This document shows, piece after piece, positions 1 to 8,749 of a DNA stretch of 64,000 nucleotides (its first letter is position 1; every line of letters begins with the position of its first letter). Position numbers and translations under genes: made by a program. Source of the stretch: JAGIBJ01 sp032119795 (GTDB lineage: Bacteria > Actinomycetota > Thermoleophilia > Solirubrobacterales > Solirubrobacteraceae); assembly GCA_032119795.1 (NCBI GenBank), contig JAUMFO010000009.1:77967-141966 (forward strand). The letters run 5' to 3'. The notes below the pieces were generated by a model. It had not been told where the DNA came from and made no database searches. It was given only the letters and a program-made list of their open reading frames with translations.

Positions 1-1
1 G

Positions 2-1351
2 ACGGCCGTCGGCGTGGAGGTCCCCAACCGCAACCGCGCCATCGTGCGCCTCGGCGACGTGTTCGCCGACGCGCCACCGAAGAGCTCGCCGCTCACGGTC
101 TGGCTGGGCAAGGACGTCGAGGGCCAGTCGGTCTTCGCCGACCTCGCGAAGATGCCGCACCTCTTGGTCGCCGGCACCACCGGCGCCGGCAAGTCGGCCT
201 GCATCAACGGGATGCTCTCGAGCATCCTGCTCTCGGCCACGCCGCAGGACGTGCGCATGGTGCTCGTCGACCCCAAGCAGGTCGAGCTCACGCCCTACGC
301 GTCGATTCCGCACCTCCTTACCCCGGTCATCACGAGCCCGAAGCAGGCCGCCACGGCGCTGCAGAACCTCGTCCGCGAGATGGAAGCGCGCTACTCGACG
401 ATGTCGCTGAGTAAGACGCGCTCGCTGATCGAGATGAACCGCGTCCGTCGCGAGCGCGGGGAGCAGGAGTTCCCCTACATCCTCTGCGTGATCGACGAGC
501 TCGCCGACCTCATGATGGTCGCGCCGGGCGAGGTCGAGGACTCGATCATCCGCATCGCGCAGAAAGCCCGCGCCGTCGGCATCCACCTCGTGCTCGCCAC
601 GCAAAGCCCGCGCGTCGACGTGATCACCGGCATGATCAAGGCCAACGTCCCGAGCCGCATCGCCTTCGCGGTGTCGTCCCAGACGGACTCTCGGGTGATC
701 CTCGATCAGAACGGCGCCGAGTCACTGCTCGGCCAGGGCGACATGCTCTTCTCGCCGGTCGGCACCGCAAAGCTCCAGCGCATCCAAGGCGCCTACATCG
801 ACGACGAGCAGATCGAGCAGATCACCGGTTACTGGCGCAAGCAGGGCGAGCCGGACTTCAACGACGATCTGCTGGAAGAGGTCGTCGACGTGGCGGTCGA
901 GGAGTCCAAGGGCGACGGACTCGATCCCGACGAGGACCCGATGCTGGAAGAGGCCATCCGCCTCGTCGTGGAGATGGACACGGCGTCCACCTCGATGATT
1001 CAGCGCCGCCTGCGCGTGGGCTACACCCGAGCCGGGCGCCTCATCGACATGCTCGAGCGGCGCAACGTGATCTCGGGCTACGAGGGCAGCAAAGCCCGCC
1101 AGGTGCTGATCAGCCCCAGCGAGGTCGAGCGCGTGATCGCGCAACTGCGTGCCCGCGAGGAGGCGGCCAAGCCCACGCTGTTCGCCGGCGACGCTCCCGA
1201 GCCACCGGCGACGATCGAGGCCGTCCTCGAGCAGGCCGACGCCGGACCGGTTGCCGGGCGCCTGGCACCGCGCGAGCCGGTCGAGGCCGGGGCGGGCTTT
1301 GGCGACGACGCGAGTGCGGGCACAACCGACCGCCCCTCGGCCGATCGATAG
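2..1351 (+). CDS. ftsK: DNA translocase FtsK/SpoIIIE, 3' part (gene starts before the window)
   Basis: Hexameric ATP-driven double-stranded DNA pump that clears chromosome ends from the division septum and delivers dif sites to the recombinase. The open frame runs in from the left edge, so the N-terminal membrane domain and linker lie outside the window; a GTG at 14 is only the first in-frame start seen. Counting from 14, the Walker A (GTTGAGKS) is at residues 54-61, Walker B-like 'CVIDELADLMM' is near 158-168, and the conserved 'ATQSPRVDVITGMIKANVPSRIAF' region follows. The C-terminal winged-helix gamma domain that reads KOPS-type DNA sequences lies about residues 315-375 ('STSMIQRRLRVGYTRAGRLI'). 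A poorly conserved acidic and Ala/Pro tail ends the protein. rodZ-like starts 9 bases downstream, so the two are probably co-transcribed. Confidence 0.95.
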   Translation, partial: TAVGVEVPNRNRAIVRLGDVFADAPPKSSPLTVWLGKDVEGQSVFADLAKMPHLLVAGTTGAGKSACINGMLSSILLSATPQDVRMVLVDPKQVELTPYASIPHLLTPVITSPKQAATALQNLVREMEARYSTMSLSKTRSLIEMNRVRRERGEQEFPYILCVIDELADLMMVAPGEVEDSIIRIAQKARAVGIHLVLATQSPRVDVITGMIKANVPSRIAFAVSSQTDSRVILDQNGAESLLGQGDMLFSPVGTAKLQRIQGAYIDDEQIEQITGYWRKQGEPDFNDDLLEEVVDVAVEESKGDGLDPDEDPMLEEAIRLVVEMDTASTSMIQRRLRVGYTRAGRLIDMLERRNVISGYEGSKARQVLISPSEVERVIAQLRAREEAAKPTLFAGDAPEPPATIEAVLEQADAGPVAGRLAPREPVEAGAGFGDDASAGTTDRPSADR

Positions 1352-1360
1352 CCTGCGGGA

Positions 1361-2134
1361 ATGGCGGAGATCGGCGCAGCGCTGCGGGAGGCTCGAACCC
1401 GCGCGCGGATCGAGATCGCCCAGATGGAGGCGCAGACGAAGATCCGCGCCAAGTATCTGCGGGCGCTCGAGAATGAGGAATGGGAGCTGCTCCCTGGCCC
1501 GACGTACGTCAAGTCGTTCCTGAAGACCTACGGCGACATGCTTGGCATCGACGGCCGCCAGCTCGTTGCCGACTACAAGCGCGAGCACGAGCCCTTCCAG
1601 CTGGAGGGTGATATCGGCCAGCTCTCGAAGCACAGCGGTGGGCGCATGAACCGCCAGCAGAGCGCACCGCCGCTCCTGCGGAACCTGGCGCTCGGCCTGG
1701 TGGCCTTGGTCGTCCTCGGCGCCGCGGTCTACTTCTTCGTGTTGAGGGGCGGGGGCGACGAGCCCGCCGTGGCGCCGACGCCCGACTCCGTCGTCGACCT
1801 ACCACCGGAAACGACGCCCGCGTCAGACGACACGCCAGCCGCCGCCCGGCGCGCCGTCGTGTCGATCCAGGCGACGGGCGACGTGAGCGTCTGCATGCGC
1901 AGCGGCAGCAAGATCGTCGTCAAAGAGCAGGACCTCAAGGCCGGCGATCGCACGAAGTCCGCGACCGGCAAAACGGTCATCGTGACGGTGACGTCGACCT
2001 CTCGGGCGCTGCGGCTGCGGGTGAACGGGAAGACGCGCAGTCTCCCGGACGCCCCAGCCGGGCCACTCACGGTCAGCGTGACGGCGACCGGCATCAAGCG
2101 CGCCGGCGACACCGTCACCGCCTGCCGGGTCTGA
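1361..2134 (+). CDS. rodZ: RodZ-like helix-turn-helix membrane protein
   Basis: 257 residues in the RodZ arrangement: a cytoplasmic Xre-type helix-turn-helix at residues 1-75 ('IGAALREARTRARIEIAQME', then 'KIRAKYLRALENEEWELLPG'), a single membrane segment about 107-128, a Pro/Thr/Asp-rich periplasmic linker and a C-terminal beta domain (DUF4115 type, about 165-257). In rods RodZ links the MreB cytoskeleton to the cell-wall elongation machinery; in Actinobacteria the same architecture occurs next to ftsK with less clear function. The ATG follows a GCGGGA stretch. Its position behind ftsK and before cinA and recA is a common actinobacterial arrangement. Family assignment is firm; the exact cellular role is inferred. 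Confidence 0.85.
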   Translation: MAEIGAALREARTRARIEIAQMEAQTKIRAKYLRALENEEWELLPGPTYVKSFLKTYGDMLGIDGRQLVADYKREHEPFQLEGDIGQLSKHSGGRMNRQQSAPPLLRNLALGLVALVVLGAAVYFFVLRGGGDEPAVAPTPDSVVDLPPETTPASDDTPAAARRAVVSIQATGDVSVCMRSGSKIVVKEQDLKAGDRTKSATGKTVIVTVTSTSRALRLRVNGKTRSLPDAPAGPLTVSVTATGIKRAGDTVTACRV

Positions 2135-2192
2135 TCCGCCGCCCCGCCGTCGATGGTGCGGGGCCGCTGGGCGCGTCACTAGGCTGCCCGGC

Positions 2193-3515
2193 ATGCCGGA
2201 ACCCGATGCTGACGCACATCAGCGGCGCCGCCGCCTCAGGGGCGGAATCGTCGTCACCGGCAGCGAGGTGCTCGCCGGTCGAGTGACCGATCGCAACGGG
2301 CCTTGGGTATCGCAGCAATTCGGCGAGCTCGGCGTCGAGACGGCGGGAATCGTCCAAGTGGGCGACCGCAAGGAAGACCTTCTGCAGGCGCTGGCACAGG
2401 TGGAGGCATGGGGGGTCGACCTCATCGTGACCACGGGCGGGCTGGGCCCGACGGCCGACGACCTCACGATGGAGGTCGTCGCCGACCATGCCGGCCGAGC
2501 CTTGGCGCTCGATGAGGCGCTGGAGCAGCGCGTCTGGAAGCGCGTGGAGCTCGTCCGAGATCGCTTTCCAGACATCGACGTGGACTCGCTTCGCGTCACC
2601 ACGCGCAAGCAGGCGCTGCAGCCCGCGGGCGCCGTCCCGCTTGAGCCGATAGGGACGGCGCCCGGGTCGATCGTCATGCCCGCCGAGGGCCGCTCCGGCC
2701 CGCCGGTGATCGTGCTGCCCGGGCCGCCTCGCGAGCTCCAACCGATGTGGCACGCCGCGGTCCGCACGGAGCCGCTGGCGTCGCTGCTTGCTACGACGGT
2801 TCCGTTCGAGGAGCGGATGATGCGGCTGATCGGGCTCCCCGAGTCCGACCTGGCGGCGACGCTGCGCGACGCCGAGGCCGGAGGGGTCGCCATGGACCGG
2901 CTCGAGGTGACGACCTGCATGCGCAGCGGTGAGATCGAGATCGTCACGCGGTTCGACGCCGAGGACGCCGCGATCTACGCGCAGCTCGACGCGGTCATCA
3001 GGGATCGCTACGCCAAGCGGCTCTACTCCGACGACGGCGCGTCGGTGGAGGAGGTCGTGCGTCGCGAGCTCGTCGCAAAGGGGTGGACCGTGGGGTTCGC
3101 TGAATCCTGCACCGGCGGGCTGGTCGCCGCAAAAATGATCGAGCCCGCGGGCGCCTCGGACTACGTGGTCGGCGGCATCGTCGCGTACGCGAACGAGGCG
3201 AAAGTATCGGCGCTCGGCGTGCCGGCCGAGCTGATCGAGGAGCACGGCGCGGTGTCGAGCGAGGTGGCGGCGGCGATGGCGGTTGGGGCGGTGGAGCGGC
3301 TCGGCGTGGATTGCGCGGTCGCGGTGACGGGGATCGCGGGGCCTGGGGGAGGCACCGACGAGAAGCCGGTCGGGACCGTCTGGTTCGCTGCGGTGGTCCC
3401 TGGCCAGGACCCCGTCACGCGGATGATCTGGATCCCCGGCGACCGGGGCGCGGTGCGCGAGCGATCGGTCGTGGGGGCCCTCCACGTCCTGAGAGGCGCC
3501 TTGCAAAGGGCCTGA
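2193..3515 (+). CDS. cinA: CinA, competence/damage-inducible protein (NMN deamidase / ADP-ribose pyrophosphatase type)
   Basis: 440 residues, full length for CinA. The N-terminal half is a molybdopterin-binding (MoCF/COG1058) domain with 'GIVVTGSEVLAGRVTDRNG' at about 15-33 and 'TTGGLGPTADDLT' near 80-92; the C-terminal half (about 270-440) is the PncC-type domain with 'GFAESCTGGLVAAKM' and 'GITGIAGPGG'-like 'AVTGIAGPGGGTDEKPVGTVW'. Characterised CinA proteins deamidate nicotinamide mononucleotide (PncC domain) and hydrolyse ADP-ribose (N-terminal domain), recycling pyridine nucleotides after DNA damage. It lies 58 bases after rodZ-like and 151 bases before recA, the usual cinA-recA pairing. 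The start at ATG 2193 is chosen because the conserved N terminus begins about 15 residues later. Confidence 0.93.
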   Translation: MPEPDADAHQRRRRLRGGIVVTGSEVLAGRVTDRNGPWVSQQFGELGVETAGIVQVGDRKEDLLQALAQVEAWGVDLIVTTGGLGPTADDLTMEVVADHAGRALALDEALEQRVWKRVELVRDRFPDIDVDSLRVTTRKQALQPAGAVPLEPIGTAPGSIVMPAEGRSGPPVIVLPGPPRELQPMWHAAVRTEPLASLLATTVPFEERMMRLIGLPESDLAATLRDAEAGGVAMDRLEVTTCMRSGEIEIVTRFDAEDAAIYAQLDAVIRDRYAKRLYSDDGASVEEVVRRELVAKGWTVGFAESCTGGLVAAKMIEPAGASDYVVGGIVAYANEAKVSALGVPAELIEEHGAVSSEVAAAMAVGAVERLGVDCAVAVTGIAGPGGGTDEKPVGTVWFAAVVPGQDPVTRMIWIPGDRGAVRERSVVGALHVLRGALQRA

Positions 3516-3570
3516 GAACGCCAGTGTCTACGCGGCCTCTGCGCAATGTTGACGCAGACTCCGCACCCTG

Positions 3571-3584
3571 GGAACACCTGTTCG
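3571..3584. promoter_or_regulatory. LexA (SOS) box upstream of recA
   Basis: The sequence GGAACACCTGTTCG contains GAAC-N4-GTTC, a perfect match to the core of the LexA operator known from actinobacteria and Bacillus. It sits 83 bases before the recA ATG. A TTGACG hexamer, a candidate -35 element, lies at 3549-3554 just upstream, so a bound repressor would lie across the promoter region. No clear -10 could be assigned. Confidence 0.75.
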
Positions 3585-3608
3585 CATAAGTTCCGTCCGA
3601 ACCGAACC

Positions 3609-3620
3609 GTACATTTGTTC
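3609..3620. promoter_or_regulatory. Second, imperfect LexA-like box
   Basis: GTACATTTGTTC has the right half-site of the SOS box exactly and one mismatch (GTAC for GAAC) in the left half-site. It starts 37 bases after the perfect box and 58 bases before the recA ATG. It also contains TACATT, which could serve as a -10 hexamer. A second repressor site or the promoter itself are both possible. Confidence 0.4.
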
Positions 3621-3666
3621 CCATCAGCCGGAACAGGCGACTTTCCTTCCCAGCCGGAGACTTCAC

Positions 3667-4782
<1,116 letters not shown>

Positions 4783-4788
4783 GAAGCT

Positions 4789-5637
4789 TTGGGCCTGGTC
4801 GTGAGCGGATTGCGTGCCGCTCCCGACCGAGCCCTGGCGACGTCTGACGCGGTGGCGCGCAAGCCGATCGACGACCTCGCGGCGAAGATCCGTGAGCTTG
4901 AGACCTCTGGGCCGGGAGGACCCAGCAGGTCTCGAGGTCGTTCCGTGGTCGCGGGCGAGGCTCCGGCTGCGCCTGAGGCAGCCGTAGAGGGGGCGCTGCC
5001 GTCGCGCGACGTCAACGACGAACGCGGGCCGTCCCTCGTCTCGCTTGAGGGCCAGGCGGCCCACGACGAGGCGCTTGGCGTCTTGCCAGACGGCACGGAG
5101 ATCCGGGAGCCGAAGCCCAAGCGGCCGAAGAAGGCCAAGGCGGCGCAGCTCGCGTTCTCCGATGCCGAGCCCCACCAGCGGGCGATCGAGTTGGCCTACA
5201 AGCTCGTCAGCCAGCGCGAGCGGACGGTCAAGCAGGTCCGCGACAAGCTGATGGCCAAGGACTGCACCCCGGTGGCGATCGACGCGGCGCTGGAGGAGCT
5301 CGGTCGCTACGGCTTCATCGACGACGCCCGCTACGCACGGCTCTTCGCCGAAGACAAGCGCCGGCTGCAAGGGTGGGGCGGGCGACGGATCCGCATGCAA
5401 CTCAGCCGTGACGGGATCGACCGCGAGATCCTCGACGCCCTCTTCGCCGACGACGAAGCCGCGCTCAACGCCCCCAGCGAGCTCGAGGCAGCGCTCGAGC
5501 TCCTGCGCCGCAAGCGTCCCGACCTCTCCGACCCGAAGGTCAAATCGCGGATGGCCGGGATGCTCGCGCGGCGAGGCATCGCCAGCTCCACGGTCTTCCA
5601 AGCCCTGCGCGAACACCAGCGAAACGAATCGTCATGA
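4789..5637 (+). CDS. recX: Regulatory protein RecX with N-terminal extension
   Basis: 282 residues. The RecX domain, three repeats of a three-helix unit that inhibits RecA filaments, occupies about 120-280: 'QRAIELAYKLVSQRERTVKQ', 'FIDDARYARLFAEDKRRLQG' and 'GGRRIRMQLSRDGIDREILD'. Typical RecX proteins are 150-200 residues; here about 115 residues of low-complexity Ala/Pro/Glu-rich sequence precede the domain. The 5' limit is uncertain: TTG 4789 gives the longest form, GTG 4801 is the next candidate and neither has a convincing Shine-Dalgarno sequence. The gene starts 6 bases after recA, so co-transcription with recA under SOS control is expected. Confidence 0.88.
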   Translation: MGLVVSGLRAAPDRALATSDAVARKPIDDLAAKIRELETSGPGGPSRSRGRSVVAGEAPAAPEAAVEGALPSRDVNDERGPSLVSLEGQAAHDEALGVLPDGTEIREPKPKRPKKAKAAQLAFSDAEPHQRAIELAYKLVSQRERTVKQVRDKLMAKDCTPVAIDAALEELGRYGFIDDARYARLFAEDKRRLQGWGGRRIRMQLSRDGIDREILDALFADDEAALNAPSELEAALELLRRKRPDLSDPKVKSRMAGMLARRGIASSTVFQALREHQRNESS

Positions 5638-5693
5638 CGTTCCGCCGCCACTGAGAACGCGGGCGTCAGGCGGGCCCCACTCCGTCGTGGCGG

Positions 5694-7079
5694 TTAGCGG
5701 CCCCTGCGCTTGTGGGCGTACATCGCCTGGTCGGCCTGCGCGAGCAGCTCAATCGGGCTGAAGCCAGGCTTGATGACCACGGCGCCCACTGAGGCTCGTA
5801 CCGGCTGGCTCGGCACACCCAGACGAGCCTCTTCGATCCGACGCGCCATGTCTGATGCAAGACGCTCCGCGTCGGAAAGCGATGCATGTGAGAGGAACAC
5901 CACGAATTCGTCGCCCCCCATCCGTGCAACGGCGTCCCCGGCGCGAAGCCGGTCCTGAAGGACACGCGCCACTCCTGTCAGCACGTCGTCGCCGGCTTGA
6001 TGGCCGAGGAGATCGTTCACCAGTTTGAACCGATTGAGATCGACTGACACCAGCGCGCCGCGGGGGGCGTTGGCGAGTCGATCGATCAACCCGCGCCGAT
6101 TCAGGAGGCCGGTCAGCGGATCAGTGAGTGCGAGCTCTTCGAGTTTCGTCTGGTGGGCGCGGCGTTCGCCGACGTCCTGGATCTGGGCAAGGATCTGCGT
6201 GCTGCGCTCGACCGGATCATCGAGAGCGGTCGCGTCGACCTGCGCCCAAAGCGTCGATCCGTCTCCACGAATCAGCTGGAGTTCAAGGTCGACGAGTCGC
6301 TCGCCGGAAAGCACGTCAGCGAGCTCTTTGTGCAAGGCGGCGTGCCCCGCCGCGGGGCTGAACTCGACCAGCGAGGTACCGATCAGCTCGGACGTCGGAC
6401 GCATCAGCAGGTCGCTCGCGGAGCGGTTGGCATCGAGGATCACTCCAGTGGCGTCCATCAGGAACGTGCCGATCGGCGCCGTCGTGAACAGCGCGCGGAA
6501 TCGAGCCTCGGCCATTGCCGTCGCGTGCTCCGACGCTCGCCGGGCGGTGACGTCGGTGACCAGGACCGCGATGCCTCGGACCTGTCCGTCGACGACATCC
6601 GGGGTATACGACGCCTGGGTGTGGCGCTTGACTCCGGACTGGTCGATGAGCTCCCGGTCGAAGAGCTGCGGCTCGCCAGCCAACGCAGCACGGAGGTACG
6701 GCTCGTTCTTTGCAAACAGCTCATCACCGAGGAGGTCGCGAATGTGCCGTCCACGCAGCGCGTCGGGCGACCTGCCGAAGAACTCGACGTAGGCTGCGTT
6801 TGCCACGACATTCCGCAGGTCGCGGTCCCAGTACCCCACCATCGCCGGAAGCGCGTCGAGCAGCACATCGCGGACGCGTGCAGCGTCGACCGTTGACGGC
6901 TCAGGCGTGGGGGCAGCGTCTCCGTTCAAACCGTCGCCATCCTCGCGCCTGAGTGGGTGCGCGGCAAGGAATTGCTGCAAAACATCGTCATCTGACCGAT
7001 CACGAAGCCAATGCCGAACCGTCAGCCGGGCAGCAACAGCGCGGGGCGGGGTGCCCCGGAGGTGAACGTCGCGCACCAA
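5694..7079 (-). CDS. PAS-PAS-GGDEF sensor diguanylate cyclase
   Basis: 461 residues in the longest form. Two PAS sensor domains (about 65-180 and 185-300) precede a GGDEF domain (about 305-461). The catalytic motif GGDEF at 388-392 is intact, and an RxxD inhibitory site (RAGD) lies exactly five residues upstream, so the protein should make cyclic di-GMP and be product-inhibited. 'DLNRFKLVNDLLGHQAGD' is the substrate-binding segment. No membrane segment or signal peptide is seen, so it is cytosolic. The longest form begins at TTG 7079, with GTG at 7076; the first 50 residues are not recognisable and translation may start further in. It is convergent with recX and has no EAL or PilZ partner in the window. 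Confidence 0.9.
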   Translation of the reverse strand: MVRDVHLRGTPPRAVAARLTVRHWLRDRSDDDVLQQFLAAHPLRREDGDGLNGDAAPTPEPSTVDAARVRDVLLDALPAMVGYWDRDLRNVVANAAYVEFFGRSPDALRGRHIRDLLGDELFAKNEPYLRAALAGEPQLFDRELIDQSGVKRHTQASYTPDVVDGQVRGIAVLVTDVTARRASEHATAMAEARFRALFTTAPIGTFLMDATGVILDANRSASDLLMRPTSELIGTSLVEFSPAAGHAALHKELADVLSGERLVDLELQLIRGDGSTLWAQVDATALDDPVERSTQILAQIQDVGERRAHQTKLEELALTDPLTGLLNRRGLIDRLANAPRGALVSVDLNRFKLVNDLLGHQAGDDVLTGVARVLQDRLRAGDAVARMGGDEFVVFLSHASLSDAERLASDMARRIEEARLGVPSQPVRASVGAVVIKPGFSPIELLAQADQAMYAHKRRGR

Positions 7080-7122
7080 GTCAGAACGGGAGCCAAAGTC
7101 GCCCCAGCAACGGTGTAGGAGC

Positions 7123-7218
7123 GACGAGCGGCGGCGGGTGCCCGAAGGCGAACGTTGCTGCCAAGCCCCCTGGGCGCCAGGCAGCTGTGAGACCGCAGGG
7201 CACCCGCCGCCGCTCGTC
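7123..7218. repeat. Perfect 21-base inverted repeat enclosing a smaller hairpin
   Basis: Bases 7123-7143 (starting GACGAGCGGCGG) are the exact reverse complement of 7198-7218 (ending CCGCCGCTCGTC), separated by 54 bases. The spacer itself contains nested pairings: TTGCTGCC at 7155-7162 opposes GGCAGC at 7180-7185, and CCTGG at 7169-7173 pairs with CCAGG at 7177-7181 around a GCG loop. The whole could fold as a long RNA or extruded DNA hairpin. There is no T-tract, so it is not a standard intrinsic terminator. Confidence 0.7.
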
Positions 7219-7244
7219 CCACCAACCCACAGATGCTGGGGTGA

Positions 7245-7269
7245 CGGGCGGGCACTTTAGGCCCGCCCG
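7245..7269. terminator. Compact GC hairpin, terminator-like
   Basis: CGGGCGGGC at 7245-7253 pairs perfectly with GCCCGCCCG at 7261-7269 around the 7-base loop ACTTTAG. It lies between divergent genes, so it does not terminate either; it could end a short transcript from the neighbouring inverted repeat. No T-tract follows on either strand. Confidence 0.4.
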
Positions 7270-7616
7270 CTCCAGCCGCTCTCGGACTCCCCGCTTATTC
7301 AGAATGTCCCCGGCGGGTGTGAATCACGTGCCGGGGCAAGCGAGACACTCCAGATCACTGAGGCAGGCCGGCCACCGAGGTGGCGCGCGTTACCCAGCTT
7401 GCGGTCTAAGCCCGCGAGATCTAGTGGGGAGTCGGTCGGACTCAGAACTGTACTCGGATTCGAGCAGGGGGCGTGAACACGCGATGTCGTTCTGGACGCT
7501 TCCGTCACGGCGCAGGGCCGCGGATCTGCCACCTCCCAGCTTGACGCCACGCCCCGTCTCACCGTTAGGCTGGGCCGGGCCTCGGTTCTCGTCGACCGGC
7601 CGAGCGCCCCGCTCGT

Positions 7617-8711
7617 ATGTCTTCTCGCCGCCTGACTCGTCGTCTCTGTGCCCTGTCCGCACTCGCGCTTGGGCTGGCCCATGGCGCTGCGGGGGCGTCT
7701 GCCGCCACGATCCCGTTCGGCACCAGTCTCGACGCTCCGCTCGTCACCGCCGTGGATACCTCCTGCGCGGCCGGCACGTGGTGGTACGGCCCGCCGCTGG
7801 GCAACATCTTGTCTCCGGCGTCGACCGGCTCGTGCCAGTTCACGGCCCTCGGGTTTGCCGGCGGCACCACCTATGGGCTTGTGGCTCCGGCGTCGGGGAC
7901 GGCAACGGCAGCGCGAATCAAAGTCGGCGCGGTAACCGGTCCGATGCGCATCAACGTGGTCCGCACGCTCTTCCAGCAGACCGGTAACGCCGCCAGCCCG
8001 CTGCCGTCGCCGCCGTTCTTGCAGGCCTACGGCCCGACGTTCACGCCGGAGGCCAACGCCGTCACCACCATCCCGCTCAACCTCCCGATGCAGGCCCAGG
8101 CGACTCCGGGGATCAACGACACGGGCACCGTGGCCGGCACCGACTGGCTCGCGCTGGAGGTGCTCTCGTCGACGGTGCCCGTTCCAGTGGTCGCGAGCCC
8201 CGGTGCGGTGTTCTTCGCGGCCTTCCCCGGGCCGACCGCGAGCAACGTGCCCGCGCCGAGCCCGAACGCACTGCCGAACTACGGGCAGATTGGTCTCGTC
8301 CTGGCGATGAATGCGGATCTCACGACGGCCGACCCGGCGCCCAAGCCGTCAACGACGCCCACGCCTGCCGCTCCGGCCCCGGTGGCGGCAACGGCACCGA
8401 CGGTCGCGTTCGGGGCCAAGAGCGCCAAGGTGGCGGGGGGACGCGCCGGCCTCAACTTGGTGTGCCAGGTGGCGGATTGCTCCGGCGTCGTGACGCTCCA
8501 GCGCACGTCCGGCGTCAAGAAGCCGGTCACCACCAAATTCGGAAGTGCTCGGTTCTCGGTCAAGGCGGGGCAGACCGGCAAGGTACGCGTCAAGCTCAGC
8601 GCCAAAGGCAAGGCCCTGCTGAAGACGAAGCGCAAGGCCAGTGTGCAGGCCGCCATCGCGCTCGACGGCGGTGCCACGCCAACCGTGTTGCCGGTGACGC
8701 TACGCCGATAG
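7617..8711 (+). CDS. Secreted protein of unknown function with C-terminal beta domain
   Basis: 364 residues. Residues 1-30 are a clear signal peptide (SSRRLTRRL, a hydrophobic run, then GASAATIP). The mature part is rich in Ala, Thr and Pro with few charges and contains two or three Cys. After a Pro/Thr/Ala linker (about 240-265) the last 100 residues ('GRAGLNLVCQVADCSG', 'KAGQTGKVRVKLSAKGKALL') form a small beta-sandwich-like domain of the kind seen at the end of many extracellular proteins of Thermoleophilia. It is probably a cell-surface or secreted protein; no enzymatic motif is visible. miaB starts 38 bases downstream on the same strand but is functionally unrelated. Confidence 0.8.
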   Translation: MSSRRLTRRLCALSALALGLAHGAAGASAATIPFGTSLDAPLVTAVDTSCAAGTWWYGPPLGNILSPASTGSCQFTALGFAGGTTYGLVAPASGTATAARIKVGAVTGPMRINVVRTLFQQTGNAASPLPSPPFLQAYGPTFTPEANAVTTIPLNLPMQAQATPGINDTGTVAGTDWLALEVLSSTVPVPVVASPGAVFFAAFPGPTASNVPAPSPNALPNYGQIGLVLAMNADLTTADPAPKPSTTPTPAAPAPVAATAPTVAFGAKSAKVAGGRAGLNLVCQVADCSGVVTLQRTSGVKKPVTTKFGSARFSVKAGQTGKVRVKLSAKGKALLKTKRKASVQAAIALDGGATPTVLPVTLRR

Positions 8712-8749
8712 CGGGCGCCCAAGCGGCTCGGTAGCCTTCAGCGTCTCCG

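Larger units (their letters stand above)
7080..7616. other. Long intergenic region, structured, without a recognisable gene
   Basis: About 540 bases between the divergent diguanylate cyclase and the secreted protein gene at 7617. I find no convincing open frame or tRNA. Its left third contains strong inverted repeats (listed separately); the right two thirds, about 7270-7616, hold nothing I can name. Promoters for both flanking genes must lie here. Confidence 0.6.

Noticed and set aside
722..1633. 303-residue open frame on the minus strand opposite ftsK and rodZ
   Set aside because: Antisense shadow of GC-rich codons; composition is Leu/Arg/Ala-rich without any motif, and the plus strand is clearly ftsK.
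7123..7218. 21-base inverted repeats as transposon ends
   Set aside because: Only 54 bases lie between them, with no transposase and no target duplication seen.
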